A stretch of DNA of 64,000 bases from Isoetes taiwanensis (taxonomy: Eukaryota > Streptophyta > Lycopodiopsida > Isoetales > Isoetaceae). A program made the translations under genes and the position numbers. Under the pieces are notes generated by a model. That model saw nothing but the letters and a program-made list of their open reading frames with translations. It was not told the origin of the DNA and made no database searches. Every line of letters begins with the position of its first letter. The stretch's first letter is position 1. The stretch spans positions 4,976,028-5,040,027 of the forward strand of contig JAJEKV010000034.1 in NCBI GenBank assembly GCA_021234155.1, given 5' to 3'. Below, in pieces: positions 35,032-45,137 of the stretch.

Positions 35032-35290
35032 GGTCTCACGCCTTATACTCGCTCCAATACTAATGTTTAGTTTTATGCGACCGGTAAATGTGAGATCTCA
35101 TACATTTCTAGGTTTTTAGATAATCAAAACATGCTATTCTAACTAATTCCTACCTTAGAATTAGCCTTACCACATTATTTTTCTCAAATTCATCATGTTT
35201 TGGTGTTCTTGGCTCGATGTCTCACGGCTACCTCGCTTCAAAACAAAAAATTTAGTTCTCACCGGTAGCGCCGAAATGAACCACCTCACT
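35032..35290 (-). promoter_or_regulatory. Stem-loop box pair upstream of the extra-ORF TATA, copy B
   Basis: GGTCTCAC (35032-35039) pairs with GTGAGA (35090-35095) around CTCGCTCCAATACTAATG. The second box opens with GTCTCAC (35219-35225) around CTCGCTTCAAAAC; its closing arm is degraded here but perfect in copy A (19949-19955). Confidence 0.65.
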
Positions 35291-35475
35291 TGGAAAATTT
35301 TGGCTCATTCTTTTTAATCTTGTTAAATTTCCAATTCACTTAATTGTTACTAGCTTAGCATAAACTACAAAGTGTGAGAAAAAATTTTTCCCACTTTTTC
35401 GAGGCTTGAGGATCCTATCAAGTTAGTACTATCGGGAACATGGTCGAGTTTTTGCTCTTGGTCTCCAAGAACATT

Positions 35476-35486
35476 GCTCGATACCA
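35476..35486 (-). other. Primer binding site of gypsy copy B
   Basis: TGGTATCGAGC on the minus strand, two bases inside the LTR end, matching the initiator Met-tRNA class. It marks where minus-strand DNA synthesis would start. Confidence 0.7.
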
Positions 35487-35488
35487 CT

Positions 35489-37074
35489 TGTGGACGTCCC
35501 CTACTGTGATATACGGTGCACTCACCGTGATACAAAAGGAGTTCTTCCCCACACCAGCTCCATGCCGTCTGAGGGCCCTCCACATATCATCGCACACCGT
35601 AACGAGTCCCAAATGGGAAGAGTGAAGGTGTCATTCTACCCCGCCTCCCTCGGGGCCTACCTAGTCTGCTGCGTAAACATACATGTCGGAGCACATACAT
35701 CAACATCCCGTGACCATCTCGGCGGATGGTCCTCCTCGCATATCTCTGCATAGACAAAGATCAAGACATCACATAGGGGATCCTACCCAAGGCTCGGACT
35801 CAAAGGATGACCCGGCGGCTTGGGTCTCCAGTTCGTTCAAGGCGCATGTATTCATGGCAATGGAGTTGGCTGGCATAAGAACATGGCATAGGGTTGTCCA
35901 CTCCATCCGGCCCTCCCCCGCGCACACTTTGCGGTGAGTAGGCTGAAAAGTGTCGGGACCTGGATCAGAGTCCCGCTGAATGCATAGCCAAGGGGCTATT
36001 CCCGGGGTCTCATCCTCCCAGCCTGGCATGGGGCAGGTAGGGATCACTCCCTCCGCAGAGATCTACATGTTGACTCGAGGTGACTAGAGGGCCACCGCCT
36101 CAGATTCGACCGAACCCACCGGAAAGTGTACACCACTTCACGGGTGTCGAGCCCATGCCCTACCCAAGACTCGGTGGTAAGCCATTGGACCTAGTCACAA
36201 TGATCCCCAGGCTTTACACACCCGGGGGATGGCTCAGAGTCGAACATGAACCTCCTTCTTAGCCGGTCCCTGCCCCTTCACCCACAACCGTGTGGGCTCT
36301 TGTACACACAGCCGAATCTACAAGTGTGCTAGAGAGGCTACTCTAGGAGCATCAACTACAAGCTTTAGGGCCTCTACCCCCTTCCCAATACAAGGAGTTC
36401 ACAGAGATACATCATCCAAATACATCACGTAAGAACTAAAGAACTAGATCTAATCATAGAGTTAGGTTCTTTAGTTAGTGTCCGAGATCTAAGTTCTAGA
36501 TAGCTATTATGGGCAATTTAATAGTCTAAACCTACCGATTCTATGACTAGAAGACGGTTTAAGCTATTAAATTGACCAAATACCTGATCCTTGAGTGGCT
36601 CCTCCCCGACTGAAGTTCAACCATCCTCGGCCGAAATGAAAATTAATCATGGGAACCGATGGTGCAATTCGCTTGGCGCTCGGGAGGCGGTTTTGGCTCC
36701 CAGGGCAGCCAAACCGAAAGCTCTAAAACCCTAAGGACGAAAAAAACTAGCAAGCTAGGGTTTTCCTACCCTAAATAGACATGGGGTTTAGGCTAGGGTT
36801 TCCAATTACCCAATTTGGCATGTGGGATAATTGGAAAGGCCCCACTTGCCTTTAATGGCTAGGTGGCAAAATATGCCAACATGGAAAGGTGTGCCCTCAT
36901 TAATGTGCACATGTGCACATTAATAATATATGAACACTCCTAGCAAGTTGCCCCTAGGGCTACTTACCTGGCTATCCGTTGGCGCATTACCGCTTGGTCG
37001 GAGTGGCGCACGCCGCGTGATGGGGCATGCGATTATAACGACTGGGACCGTGATCTTCGTCTTTGAAACGCCCT
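35489..37074 (-). repeat. 5' LTR of gypsy copy B
   Basis: About 1.59 kb, collinear with 20159-21724. The inner edge is TGTGGACG on plus. The outer edge near 37070 reads 'aacgccct' where the other LTR has 'aacgccaca', then LINE-2 begins, so the last bases are damaged or miscalled. The same 26-bp palindrome is at 36899-36924. Confidence 0.8.
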
Positions 37075-37321
37075 GAGTCCATTGGCGTGGGGAAGCCTTC
37101 TCGCAATGCTTTATTGAACAATGTCGTGAGAACAGGCACCAGTGGAGGCCCAGCCCATTTCAGAAGTTCTGCCTGCATGCCATCTAAATCTGCTGCCTTC
37201 CCATTAGCTAGACGTCGTAGGCCCATGATGACATCCCCCTCTGTGATAACCAGAGCCATGCCTATCTGTGGAGGGACTGGTGCCCGGCCCCCGAGCGGGT
37301 CATACAGCTGTTGCAAGTACT
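37075..37321 (-). mobile_element. LINE-2, 5' part (start of RT domain)
   Basis: The minus frame reads 'GRAPVPPQIGMALVITEGDV' then 'GLRRLANGKAADLDGMQAEL', the conserved N-terminal RT motif (NGKAxGxDGxxAEL), and breaks at 'GFPTPMD' where the gypsy LTR begins. The next expected segment is found at 13084 on the far side of the cluster. The outer end at 37321 abuts S2, so LINE-2 is 5'-truncated. Confidence 0.8.
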
Positions 37322-37793
37322 GTAGTCTACATAGTAATTTGCCTTTCAACACAAAAGGCACATTGTTACAACGTCCAGTATTTAGGAATGTTGTGCTATT
37401 AACTCCCTCATGTCTAGAAGTAGACTTTTTTACCTATACAATATGTCGTATCTAGTAAATTGCACAAGGCACCAATGCTAGTAGGAACAATTTACTTAGG
37501 TGAGGAAGGACGGGGTGCTCAATACAAGTTGACAAAATTCAGTAGGGCATGTTGGCGTGGGTCATGAAGGGTTGCTTCTGACTTACATCAAAGTGACATA
37601 TTTCAAGCCATGTTGAGACCATTATTGTAGCATGTGTAATTCAAAATGGCTTAGGCACTTAGCTCAAGCATTATTGATGCACTTGTTGCAGGTAAAATGC
37701 ATCATGCTTAGAAATATATATACAACAGATGATTAGAGTTTATAACAACATGGGAGGTGAACTTGAATTCCAAAGCAAATAGATAGAGCAAGA
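37322..37793 (-). repeat. S2 segment of the split repeat (left inverted arm)
   Basis: Reverse complement of 39066-39508, with roughly nine in ten bases matching by eye. Together with 39066-39508 it forms a large inverted repeat with a 1.27-kb loop. Outside it lies LINE-2. Confidence 0.9.
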
Positions 37794-37825
37794 TGTCATT
37801 TCATCCTATATATATGTTAGGCTCT

Positions 37826-38170
37826 TCAATCTTGAAAAATTGCTTTTGCCATTTTTCTCATAATAAAGACAAAAGGCACCGGACTCCACACCTCCGCCCC
37901 GTATAGGAGGACAGGCTCGAACAGGGTCATGAACCGGTGTGACTGATGACCTAGGCATATAGCTCTACCTTGTGATTGTTGTTCTCGCATGGCATACAAG
38001 GCCTTCCAACTCGCCGGACACGCAACCTGATGGAGGCATTCCAGTGTGGTAGTAGGAAACTCAATTCCCAAATTCTTGTAGGTCAGAGCCACCTCCACAT
38101 TTTGGCTCTAGTAAATAAAGGAGGGAGGCCTTGCTAGCACACAGATGAAACAAGCAGCAGTACCCTATGT
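37826..38170 (-). pseudogene. LINE-2-family fragment (RT thumb region)
   Basis: The minus frame at 37826-38098 reads 'VALTYKNLGIEFPTTT' and ends with 'LLYGAEVWSP', the conserved post-RT text of this LINE family (compare 'YKYLGIEFSTT' at 12330). It is a separate truncated copy in the loop of the inverted repeat. Confidence 0.7.
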
Positions 38171-38239
38171 GAAAAAACACAAGACATGATGTCTTTTTGT
38201 GCTAGAACCTATCTATTATATGATCTGCATGTTTATGCT

Positions 38240-38297
38240 AGGTGTTGCCAATTGGTCTTCGTGGACGATAAAAACTCTATTCTATTCTATTCTATTC
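38240..38297 (+). repeat. LINE-2-type 3' end with (CTATT)n tail
   Basis: CCAATTGGTCT...AAAAACT followed by four to five CTATT units mirrors the 3' end of LINE-2 at 11169-11225 (minus), which reads CCAATTGGTCT...AAAAACC then the same pentamer. Only the tail is recognisable. Confidence 0.55.
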
Positions 38298-39065
38298 TTT
38301 TGTGCTATCTGATGCTAAGGATGTTGTACCTAATGGTGTGGGATTGCTCAAGAAGATAAGATAAGATCATTGTATAATGTCTTCAAAAAATCTAGACATA
38401 AGTTAACACGACCACGATAGAAACTGTGCGAGACATAACTCTGTATAGCTAGAATCCTGATATATACACATCATAGGGACAAAGGATTTTATAGCCTACA
38501 ATAAGGATTGAAAAGAGAGACTGCCTATAAACATAAGACTAGCATTCAACGGGTTGAAATGCTAAATCAAATTTGCTACAGTGTTTTCAGTGATACCCTT
38601 TCTACAGTGAAACGATCATTCATTTACTAAATAAAGAAGGCTTTTTATTAATTTGCAAATGTGTATATGATTGTTCAAAAGATTGGCATTGAAAAGGTTA
38701 GTTAAAACTGCAACAGAATTGAAAAGCCCATCCATATTTTTCTTTTTGATGCTTGCTATCAAATGCAACCGACTAATCCTTTTTGATAAAGTCGAGAAAT
38801 AAGTCTCTGATGTCAGGAACATATTCTTATAAAGAGTACATAAGGAATCAAATCATGTTCTATCAAACCTTATAAAAGTACAAAAGAGTAGAATTATGTT
38901 CTATCGTTCTTGTAAACAAGATAGTGCAAATGGCTACTATATGAAGGTAGTGTCTATAGCGTTTCTGTAGCCTTTTTGAAGTGTGATAAAATACAAACAT
39001 AACGTTAAATCATATCATGGCAGCTATTTGATAAATGAAACTTGTGCGTCGTAACCATAGCCTCT
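38298..39065. other. Loop DNA, nothing recognised
   Basis: AT-rich spacer of the S2 inverted repeat. The minus ORF at 38616-38822 has no family resemblance. Confidence 0.4.
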
Positions 39066-40015
39066 TCTTGCTCTATCTATTTGCTTTGGGATTCAAGTTC
39101 ACATCCCATGTTGTTATAAAATCTAATCGTCCCTTGTATATATATTTCTAAGCATGATGCATTGTACCTACAACAAGTGCTTCTGCTAAGTGCCTAAGCC
39201 ATTTTGAATTACACATGCTACAATAATGGTCTCAACATGGCTTGAAATATGTCACTTTGATGTAAGTCAGAAGCAACCCTTCATGACCCACGCCAACATG
39301 CCCTACTGAATTTTGTCAACTTGTGGTGAGCACCCCGTCCTTCCTCACCTAAGTAAATCGTTCCTTGGTGCCTTGTGCAATTTACTAGATAAGGCATATT
39401 GTATAGGTAATTCTAGACATGAGAGAGTTAATAGCACAAGATTCCTAAATACTGGACGTTGTAACAATGTGCCTTTTGTGTTGAAAGGCAAATTACTATA
39501 TAGACTACTCTATTTAAATGAAAGCAATTTTTGTGGTTGTTTTTGGATTACTGTCATAATCGACCCATGATGGCCCTCGATGTTCTTTACATGAAAGAGC
39601 CCTCTTACACTAAAGTGAAATATATCCTCATTTACAATAAGATATTTAATGTTAATGAAGGTCATGAGGCAAAATATGGCTTGAACTAAATAACATGTTC
39701 CTAGCTATATGTATCTCTACAATGGTTGTCCCAGAGATAACACCTTCAAAGAGAACAAATAAGATAGGTTCCCTACGCAATCCGAAAGCCGAGATTTATC
39801 ACCTCATCATATATTATATTTGCAATAAAATGTAAGACAAAAGACATTTTAGAGATTTTAGGTCCTTTATGAAATTGCTTTCCATGACCCTATTATGGAT
39901 GGCAACGCCCTCACCAATCCATGCACCGAAGAAGTGAGCCTTTTAGGAGCGGTGTATCTTGACCATCTTCATTTTCTCAAGGGATGGAGAAGCTAATTTT
40001 TGTTGGCAAACCTTT
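39066..40015 (+). repeat. Unoccupied S2-S1 repeat (empty-site copy)
   Basis: 39066-39508 is S2 (inverse of 37322-37793) and 39509-40015 is S1 (inverse of 10625-11168). The junction at 39508/39509 reads ...TAGACTAC|TCTATTTAAATG without any insert. At the occupied locus the same two edges are separated by 26 kb. No target duplication is needed to explain the join. Confidence 0.9.
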
Positions 40016-40580
40016 TTACAGATAAATTTTGGCCCGCACAATCTTCTCATTGCAAAAGGACGCCTTCTTTGATCCCATTCTATGAGCATCAATTGTTTCG
40101 TGTTTTTTATCAAAGCTCGTACTCCTTCATCATAGCGCATCGCTACCATAGGCTTGGGAAACGTAATCCATCGCTTTTTGCGTTTTTTGAATTAGGTCCG
40201 AGCCGATCCTTCATCAAATCGCCCCCGCTACCTTTTCCAATAGAGATCTGGCTCTCCGCTTAAATTTCACCTAAACTTCAAGAGTCTCAACCGCCTCCGT
40301 TTAGAAATTTCTCCATGGCTTCTACGATCGGCCGCCCTCGGCCGATATCATCTCTTTCATCTTTTTCTCCTCTCCTTCACTCTCATGACCATTGAAATGA
40401 CCCAATTGCTAGGACCGAATACAGTGGCTTCAATAGCTACAAGCACACTCGCCTTCTCCTCTAAAAATACCTTAGCTAGGTTTGAGTAGTTGGGGACATC
40501 TACAAATTGATCGATCAGTAGGAGATGGCCTTGGAATCCTCGCAATTTTTTCTTCATCCCCGTGGGATGCACTTATTTAA
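40016..40580 (-). pseudogene. Possible coding remnant continuing from S1
   Basis: Minus frames at 40357-40572 ('HLLLIDQFVDVPNYSNLAKV') and 39943-40149 ('RRPFAMRRLCGPKFICKKVC') look protein-like and lie in order, but are in different frames with stops between. No family recognised. It may be a decayed transposon gag or host gene. Confidence 0.25.
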
Positions 40581-41840
40581 AAGAGGGATATGCCATGTGG
40601 ATGCAGAGGGTGGCAAAAGCACTCTCATATACTATTTTTGGAAAGTGAATTTAATGCCTTTCATATGAAAAATTACTCCAATTAGTGGTAAAATGCAGGA
40701 CCCCCTTGACTCCTAGGTATCTCAGATGGAAGTAGGTATACCCCCCCCAAAATCCCAACCCCTGGTCCAGGCCACCTAGGCACATAACTCAAGAATTAAG
40801 GGTATTGTGGTAAATTTCCCTAATTGTTTCATCCGACCGTTGCATTTGGAATTACGATGTGAGAAGGGCGTAGTATTGATGATTGGAATATTTCTTAGTG
40901 AACATAAGCAGAAAGACAGGTTAAAGGTGGACATTTTTGTAATTACTATCTTGTGAGAGATGCTACATACCCATCCGTGCCTTGGATTCTTCACCATTTA
41001 AAGGGCACTAGGATGGCTTGACTAGGCAAAGAAGATCACTAGAACTTCATCCAATCAAGCACTAGAATGATCATTGAACGTATTTTTGCAAAGATCAAAT
41101 CAAGGCTTGATCTAATCCAATACAATATAATATTTATAATATAAGAAGATATAAGATCCTATTTTTTTTTTTCTCTCGTAATGCAGGAGAATTTCATAAT
41201 CTTGTTTTGCCAAGGGCATTGTATTTTTGTTTTTTCTCAATGGAGTTTAAGGGTCAACCGCGGATTTTGATGATACCTTTTTTGGGTTGCCCCTAGGGGC
41301 GCAATCCTATTATAAGTATGTGCTGAAATATGTCTAGAATATGCCAAAACCGCCCCAAACCGACCGCTGCCGATGAAATTGTCTGGTTATTGCCTTTATT
41401 ATGATCATCGCTGCTCAAATTGCCTAACCGCACGAATCTTTTATGTTGTGCAAATTGGACTCAAAATTTATAGAAAGGTCCTTTATGCCTTTCCGAAAAC
41501 AGAAGAGTGTTGGCGGGGTAGGAGTTCTTGACACATTTCCATCGTATGCATTGATGCCCTTCACCGCTCTTCCTTTCAAGAAATACTTTGGTGATTACCC
41601 AAACACATGGATTCGAAGCCAGGTAAGTGGAGGTTCTATTTTTTTGCTTCGTACTGAGACTCTGTGATCATAGTGTTGAACTTATCTTTGCCATAATGTA
41701 TACATACCTACGGATGCCGATAAGGAAAATTGATTGACCCGGTTGCCGATTCTTGTTTGTTGGGACACTCCTATCAAACCAAAGATCGATTCAACGCGGT
41801 GTGGGCATAGACTAGGACGGATCACGATAAGTTGAGGTAG
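40581..41840. other. No gene recognised
   Basis: Mixed AT-rich sequence with a C10 run near 40741 and a nearly perfect palindrome around 41284-41301 (TTGCCCCTAGGGGCGCAA). The plus ORF at 41443-41667 is not convincing. Confidence 0.35.
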
Positions 41841-42380
41841 TACCTTGACGTTTGCTTTCTTAGCGAACCCTAGGATGCAGATGCTCTGGCACATGTGAAG
41901 CTGGCATACTATCAGCAGCAGGTCAATCCCATGCTTACACGAAGCCCACACCACTACCTGCATATTCATTTGCCCATGAGGAAATGCAGACTGATACCTT
42001 CCATTCGCACGGATGCGCATCGCCGCCGCATTGAGATAGGCAGATGGACTCGGGAGGCATGCGAGGACATGATCTGTCAGTGTTGCCAACAGAGCACCAT
42101 CGAGGATGAATGCCATGCCCTTCAGATCTGTTCAACATTCAATCATATTCGGGCACGGTATGTCCAGCTTGTTTTGCTGGACCAGCTGTTACATGCGCTA
42201 TTGAACACGGCCTCCGTGGGCTTGATAGGCTCATATCTTCAAGTGGCCATGGATACGTGGACTCAGTTGTGTCCTCCGATACGGTATTGACTTGTGTTAT
42301 GTTATTCATTGTACAGTCTGTTGGTATACTTACTACCAAGGTTTTTCCCTTGAAATCCTTCGGGGCGAGGGTTTTTTAAT
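41841..42380 (+). mobile_element. LINE-2-family 3' fragment, plus orientation
   Basis: The frame at 41895-42290 reads 'CQCCQQSTIEDECHALQICS' followed by 'IRAR', the Cys/His tail of this LINE family. The 3' end at 42342-42380 has AAGGTTTTTCCC...GGGGCGAGGGTTTTTTAATC, matching the minus 3' end at 11259-11305. It is 5'-truncated; no pentamer tail is visible. Confidence 0.75.
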
Positions 42381-42545
42381 CCTGGCAGTAATATGCTTGC
42401 TACTCTCTTGTAATACACATATCACTAACCTTCATTAACTCAGGAGTGCCAACCGATAGACATCCAACTTATAATAATTCTTAAGGCGGGCCTATGGGCA
42501 AAATTTGATGGTTAAGGGATAGATAACGTCTTGGCCTGAGGGCAT

Positions 42546-42806
42546 TACCTAAAAAAGTAATTGAGGGCCATGTGGCCATGGCCAAAATGGCTCGGGCGTG
42601 CGTTGTTTGACTCGAAACCGATCGATCTAGCCACGAGTAGGTTGAAGAGAGCTATAACAAGTCTTCGAGAAACGAAGATAGATGCATGCCATGTGGCACC
42701 CACCATTTCTTCTTTCTTCCTGCAAAGGTGCCAAACATGAAAGGCGCAGCATGCTCGAGCCATTTTGGCCATGGCCACATGGCCCTCAATTATTTTTGTA
42801 AAGTGG
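42546..42806. mobile_element. Fold-back MITE with long terminal inverted repeats
   Basis: The arms 42559-42597 and 42753-42791 are inverted copies with 38 of 39 bases matching (AATTGAGGGCCATGTGGCCA...). Weaker pairing extends outward through CTAAAAAAGT/ATTTTTGTAAAG. The element is about 260 bp with a unique centre and no coding capacity. The arms themselves contain GGCCATGGCC palindromes. Superfamily and target duplication are not clear. Confidence 0.8.
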
Positions 42807-42949
42807 TGCGTGGTATGCATGTTTATCTCTTCAATTCCTTTTATTCACATATTATAAATATATTTCTGAACCAGATCTTGTTTGTCGAAATACAAATCAT
42901 TAATTTCCTTGCTTTTTACTTGTTCCTACTTTGTAATCTTAAGAGACTT

Positions 42950-43720
42950 GAATCTTTTTTGAAGAACTGTGTCATCAATTTATTAAAAGAATGGTAATGT
43001 TACAAAGCAAGTGAGGAGGAAGGAGAACCGCCCCAAAGAGACAAATATACCTCGACACTCCACAACAAACTCACGTAAAAATCAAACTCAAGTCTTGCCA
43101 AATGGCAAACTTCCGCCTACTAATCCCCGAACGCCGGGAAAGCTTTGAAATAGCTTGTACCGAGTCGAAGAATCGAGAGACCGCAGCGGTGAATCCCCGA
43201 AAGATCCACAACCCGCCACTTCCAAATCGGGTCACACCAACCAAGCCACGACAGATGTAAGGCTTTGTGCCGCAAGAGCGCCAAGCACCGAGATACACAT
43301 GAAGCGGCAAGAATCACCGGCTAGTCAATCTCACCCTCAAACAGAGCCCCGGCCCAATCCCAGGCAGCCCGCAAGTGAGGGCATAAAACCGCATAATGCT
43401 CCACAAGCCTCAATGATGAAGGCCACAACAAGGGCGCAGAGGGCTCACACCCGCCTAAACCCGACTCACAAGGGCATTCACCACGATACAGTTGGTGCAC
43501 CACCTACCACGTATAACCCTAACCTTCTATGGGGAAGTGAGCTCCATGTCCACGCCCAAACCGGAAGGCCATCGAGAACCCTAAGGCCGCAGAGACCACT
43601 TGCCCGGGGGGCAGAGTGTCATAAATAGCCAAAGACCCGGAACAAGACCGCACAAAACAAGAAGACACAACATCCGGATGAACCTTCCAAACCTGCACCA
43701 CCACATCATCCTGGGGGACT
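42950..43720 (-). mobile_element. L1-type 3' fragment
   Basis: On the minus strand a C-terminal ORF2-like frame ('LYRGECPCESG..GCEPSAP', then 'CPHLRAAWDWAGALFEGEID' at 43321-43503) leads into ...TTTTAATAAATTGATGACAC..CAAAAAAG. This is the usual plant L1 3' end with AATAAA and a short A tail near 42955. It is 5'-truncated. Target duplication not found. Confidence 0.6.
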
Positions 43721-43869
43721 ATAGGTATGTGTAGCGGGATTACGGAGGGAGGGGGGAGAGGAAGCAGCTCGAATGGATATAGGTGTGCCTACAACCGAAT
43801 GGAGATAGAGAAGCACATAGGAGAAGAAGCAGTCAAAATGGAGGTGTTGTCGGGTCATAATCATTATAA

Positions 43870-44010
43870 TATTCTAGGATTTTATAGAGATTTTAGTTTA
43901 AAACCCTTGGATGTTATGAGAAAGTGTAAAATTTTAGTTGGACTATAATGTTTTGAGATTTTATAGAGATTTTAGTTTAGAACCCTTGGATATTATGAAA
44001 AATAGTACCA
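43870..44010. repeat. Two-copy tandem repeat, about 80 bp
   Basis: TTTTATAGAGATTTTAGTTT followed by A/G-AACCCTTGGAT/GATTATGA occurs at about 43879 and again at about 43958, with few mismatches. Confidence 0.75.
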
Positions 44011-44768
44011 TTGCCAACCGTGCGTTGAGGGCAAAATGTGTGTGCTTGAAAAGGGAAAAAATGGGCTTTTAAACAGAAGTGGATGAAATTAAATTGTGAA
44101 AATTGAAAAAGACCCACAAGCGGCCTACTTAGAAATCGCTACTTTCTTTTTTAGATTAAACAACTTCGAAACAATCATTTCCAACCTCTCAATCCGAATC
44201 CACAAATAGCGCATCGTGTAAGGTTCATTCTAGGCATAGAATAATTGTTATTAACAGTGCTTGACAGCTCAATCAAGATAAACACGCCATCTAATCCAAA
44301 TTAGATAAGGAGAATCTTTGACCACACCTTGCATAAGATATTCAATTACACAAATTCAAGATCACTAGTCCGAACAATAGCATTTTAACAGATTCAAAAT
44401 TCTAATGCAATGTAAAAGCCAAAACAAATTTCACATAATGGTTTTGCAGCAGAATTAATTATGCAATATTTTGTAGAACAGACCCTCTAGACGGAGAGGA
44501 ACACAGAGCAAAATGTTTTGAGCCCATAAACTTACACAAAGCAAACAAAATGTAACAACTCTGTTACCAGACAAACAAGATTTGCTGACAAAATGTAACC
44601 ATATTCACAAAAGGTTGAAGATGGGTTGAAGAACAGATGAATTACATATGAAATATATATACATGGTCAGGAAGTATATATGATACAAAAATGTTAACAA
44701 GTAGTAAAACATGTCCACGGACTTGGTCATCGAAGAAATGGCCGCCGGAAGCTGCCTGTGAAGGATTT
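44011..44768 (-). other. AT-rich region, likely 3' UTR and downstream of the 44.77-kb gene
   Basis: No ORF of note. In minus orientation it follows the stop codon at 44769 and contains long T-rich stretches as in plant 3' UTRs. No single clear poly(A) site. Confidence 0.35.
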
Positions 44769-45137
44769 CTATTCTTGAGCCTGTGTATTTTCCTCTTCCT
44801 TTTTCTTTAAGGAACTAGGCTCTGCTTCTTTTTGCTCAAGAAGAGGTTCGTCCTCTTCTTTTTTCTTAGATTCGTCGTTGTCCTCTGTTTTTTGCACTCT
44901 GCAAACAACTTCGTGGTCATTTAATCTCGTCGGAGCACGATCCCTTGTCGAGGAAGACGATCTTGGAGGAGTAAACGGAACAGAACCTGATCTTGGAAGA
45001 TGCAGATGATTAAACACGCTAAAATCATCCGCCCAGCCAGACCTGTTCCCCTGCTGGCCCCCCTGGCTCGGATTATAAAACGGATCATAAAACGGAGTTC
45101 CATCTCCGCGGGACATCGACACTGCCATCTCCACCAT
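44769..45137 (-). CDS. Hypothetical hydrophilic protein, 122 aa, candidate host gene
   Basis: An unbroken minus-strand frame. The start is taken at the ATG at 45137 (MVEMAVSMSRGDGTPFYDPF), directly after a TC-rich stretch typical of plant 5' leaders. The open frame upstream of it is Phe/Ser-rich and reads like untranslated sequence. The protein has an N-terminal part rich in Pro/Ser/Gly with 'DPFYNPSQGGQQG', a middle 'FTPPRSSSSTRDRAP', and a C-terminus of alternating Glu/Lys ('KKKEEDEPLLEQKEAEPSSL') likely to be coiled or disordered. No signal peptide from this start. No family recognised. Lack of repeats and frame breaks around it favours a real gene, possibly a terminal exon. Confidence 0.5.
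   Translation of the reverse strand: MVEMAVSMSRGDGTPFYDPFYNPSQGGQQGNRSGWADDFSVFNHLHLPRSGSVPFTPPRSSSSTRDRAPTRLNDHEVVCRVQKTEDNDESKKKEEDEPLLEQKEAEPSSLKKKEEENTQAQE

Larger units (their letters stand above)
13085..37074 (-). mobile_element. Ty3/gypsy chromovirus cluster: LTR-internal B-LTR-internal A (truncated)
   Basis: On the minus strand the order is: LTR (37074-35489), internal B (35488-21725, with a 3,748-bp insertion), shared LTR (21724-20159), then internal A (20158-13085). Internal A stops inside the pol region, before RNase H and integrase. LTRs begin TGTGG and end CCACA. The PBS matches the initiator Met-tRNA type (TGGTATC...) and a PPT precedes the shared LTR. The two LTRs and two internals are nearly identical outside CTG/CAG sites, so the event is recent. 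A shared LTR between two internals is the footprint of LTR-LTR recombination. The missing third LTR means the A end was deleted. Confidence 0.85.

Noticed and set aside
42686-42997. 103-codon plus ORF ('HFGHGHMALNYF')
   Set aside because: It lies in the inverted arm of the MITE; the same text appears in the opposite strand ORF because of the inverted repeat.
43155-43628. 157-codon plus ORF rich in Pro/His/Thr
   Set aside because: Antisense to the L1 ORF2 C-terminal fragment, which has a matching 3' end with AATAAA and an A tail on the minus strand.
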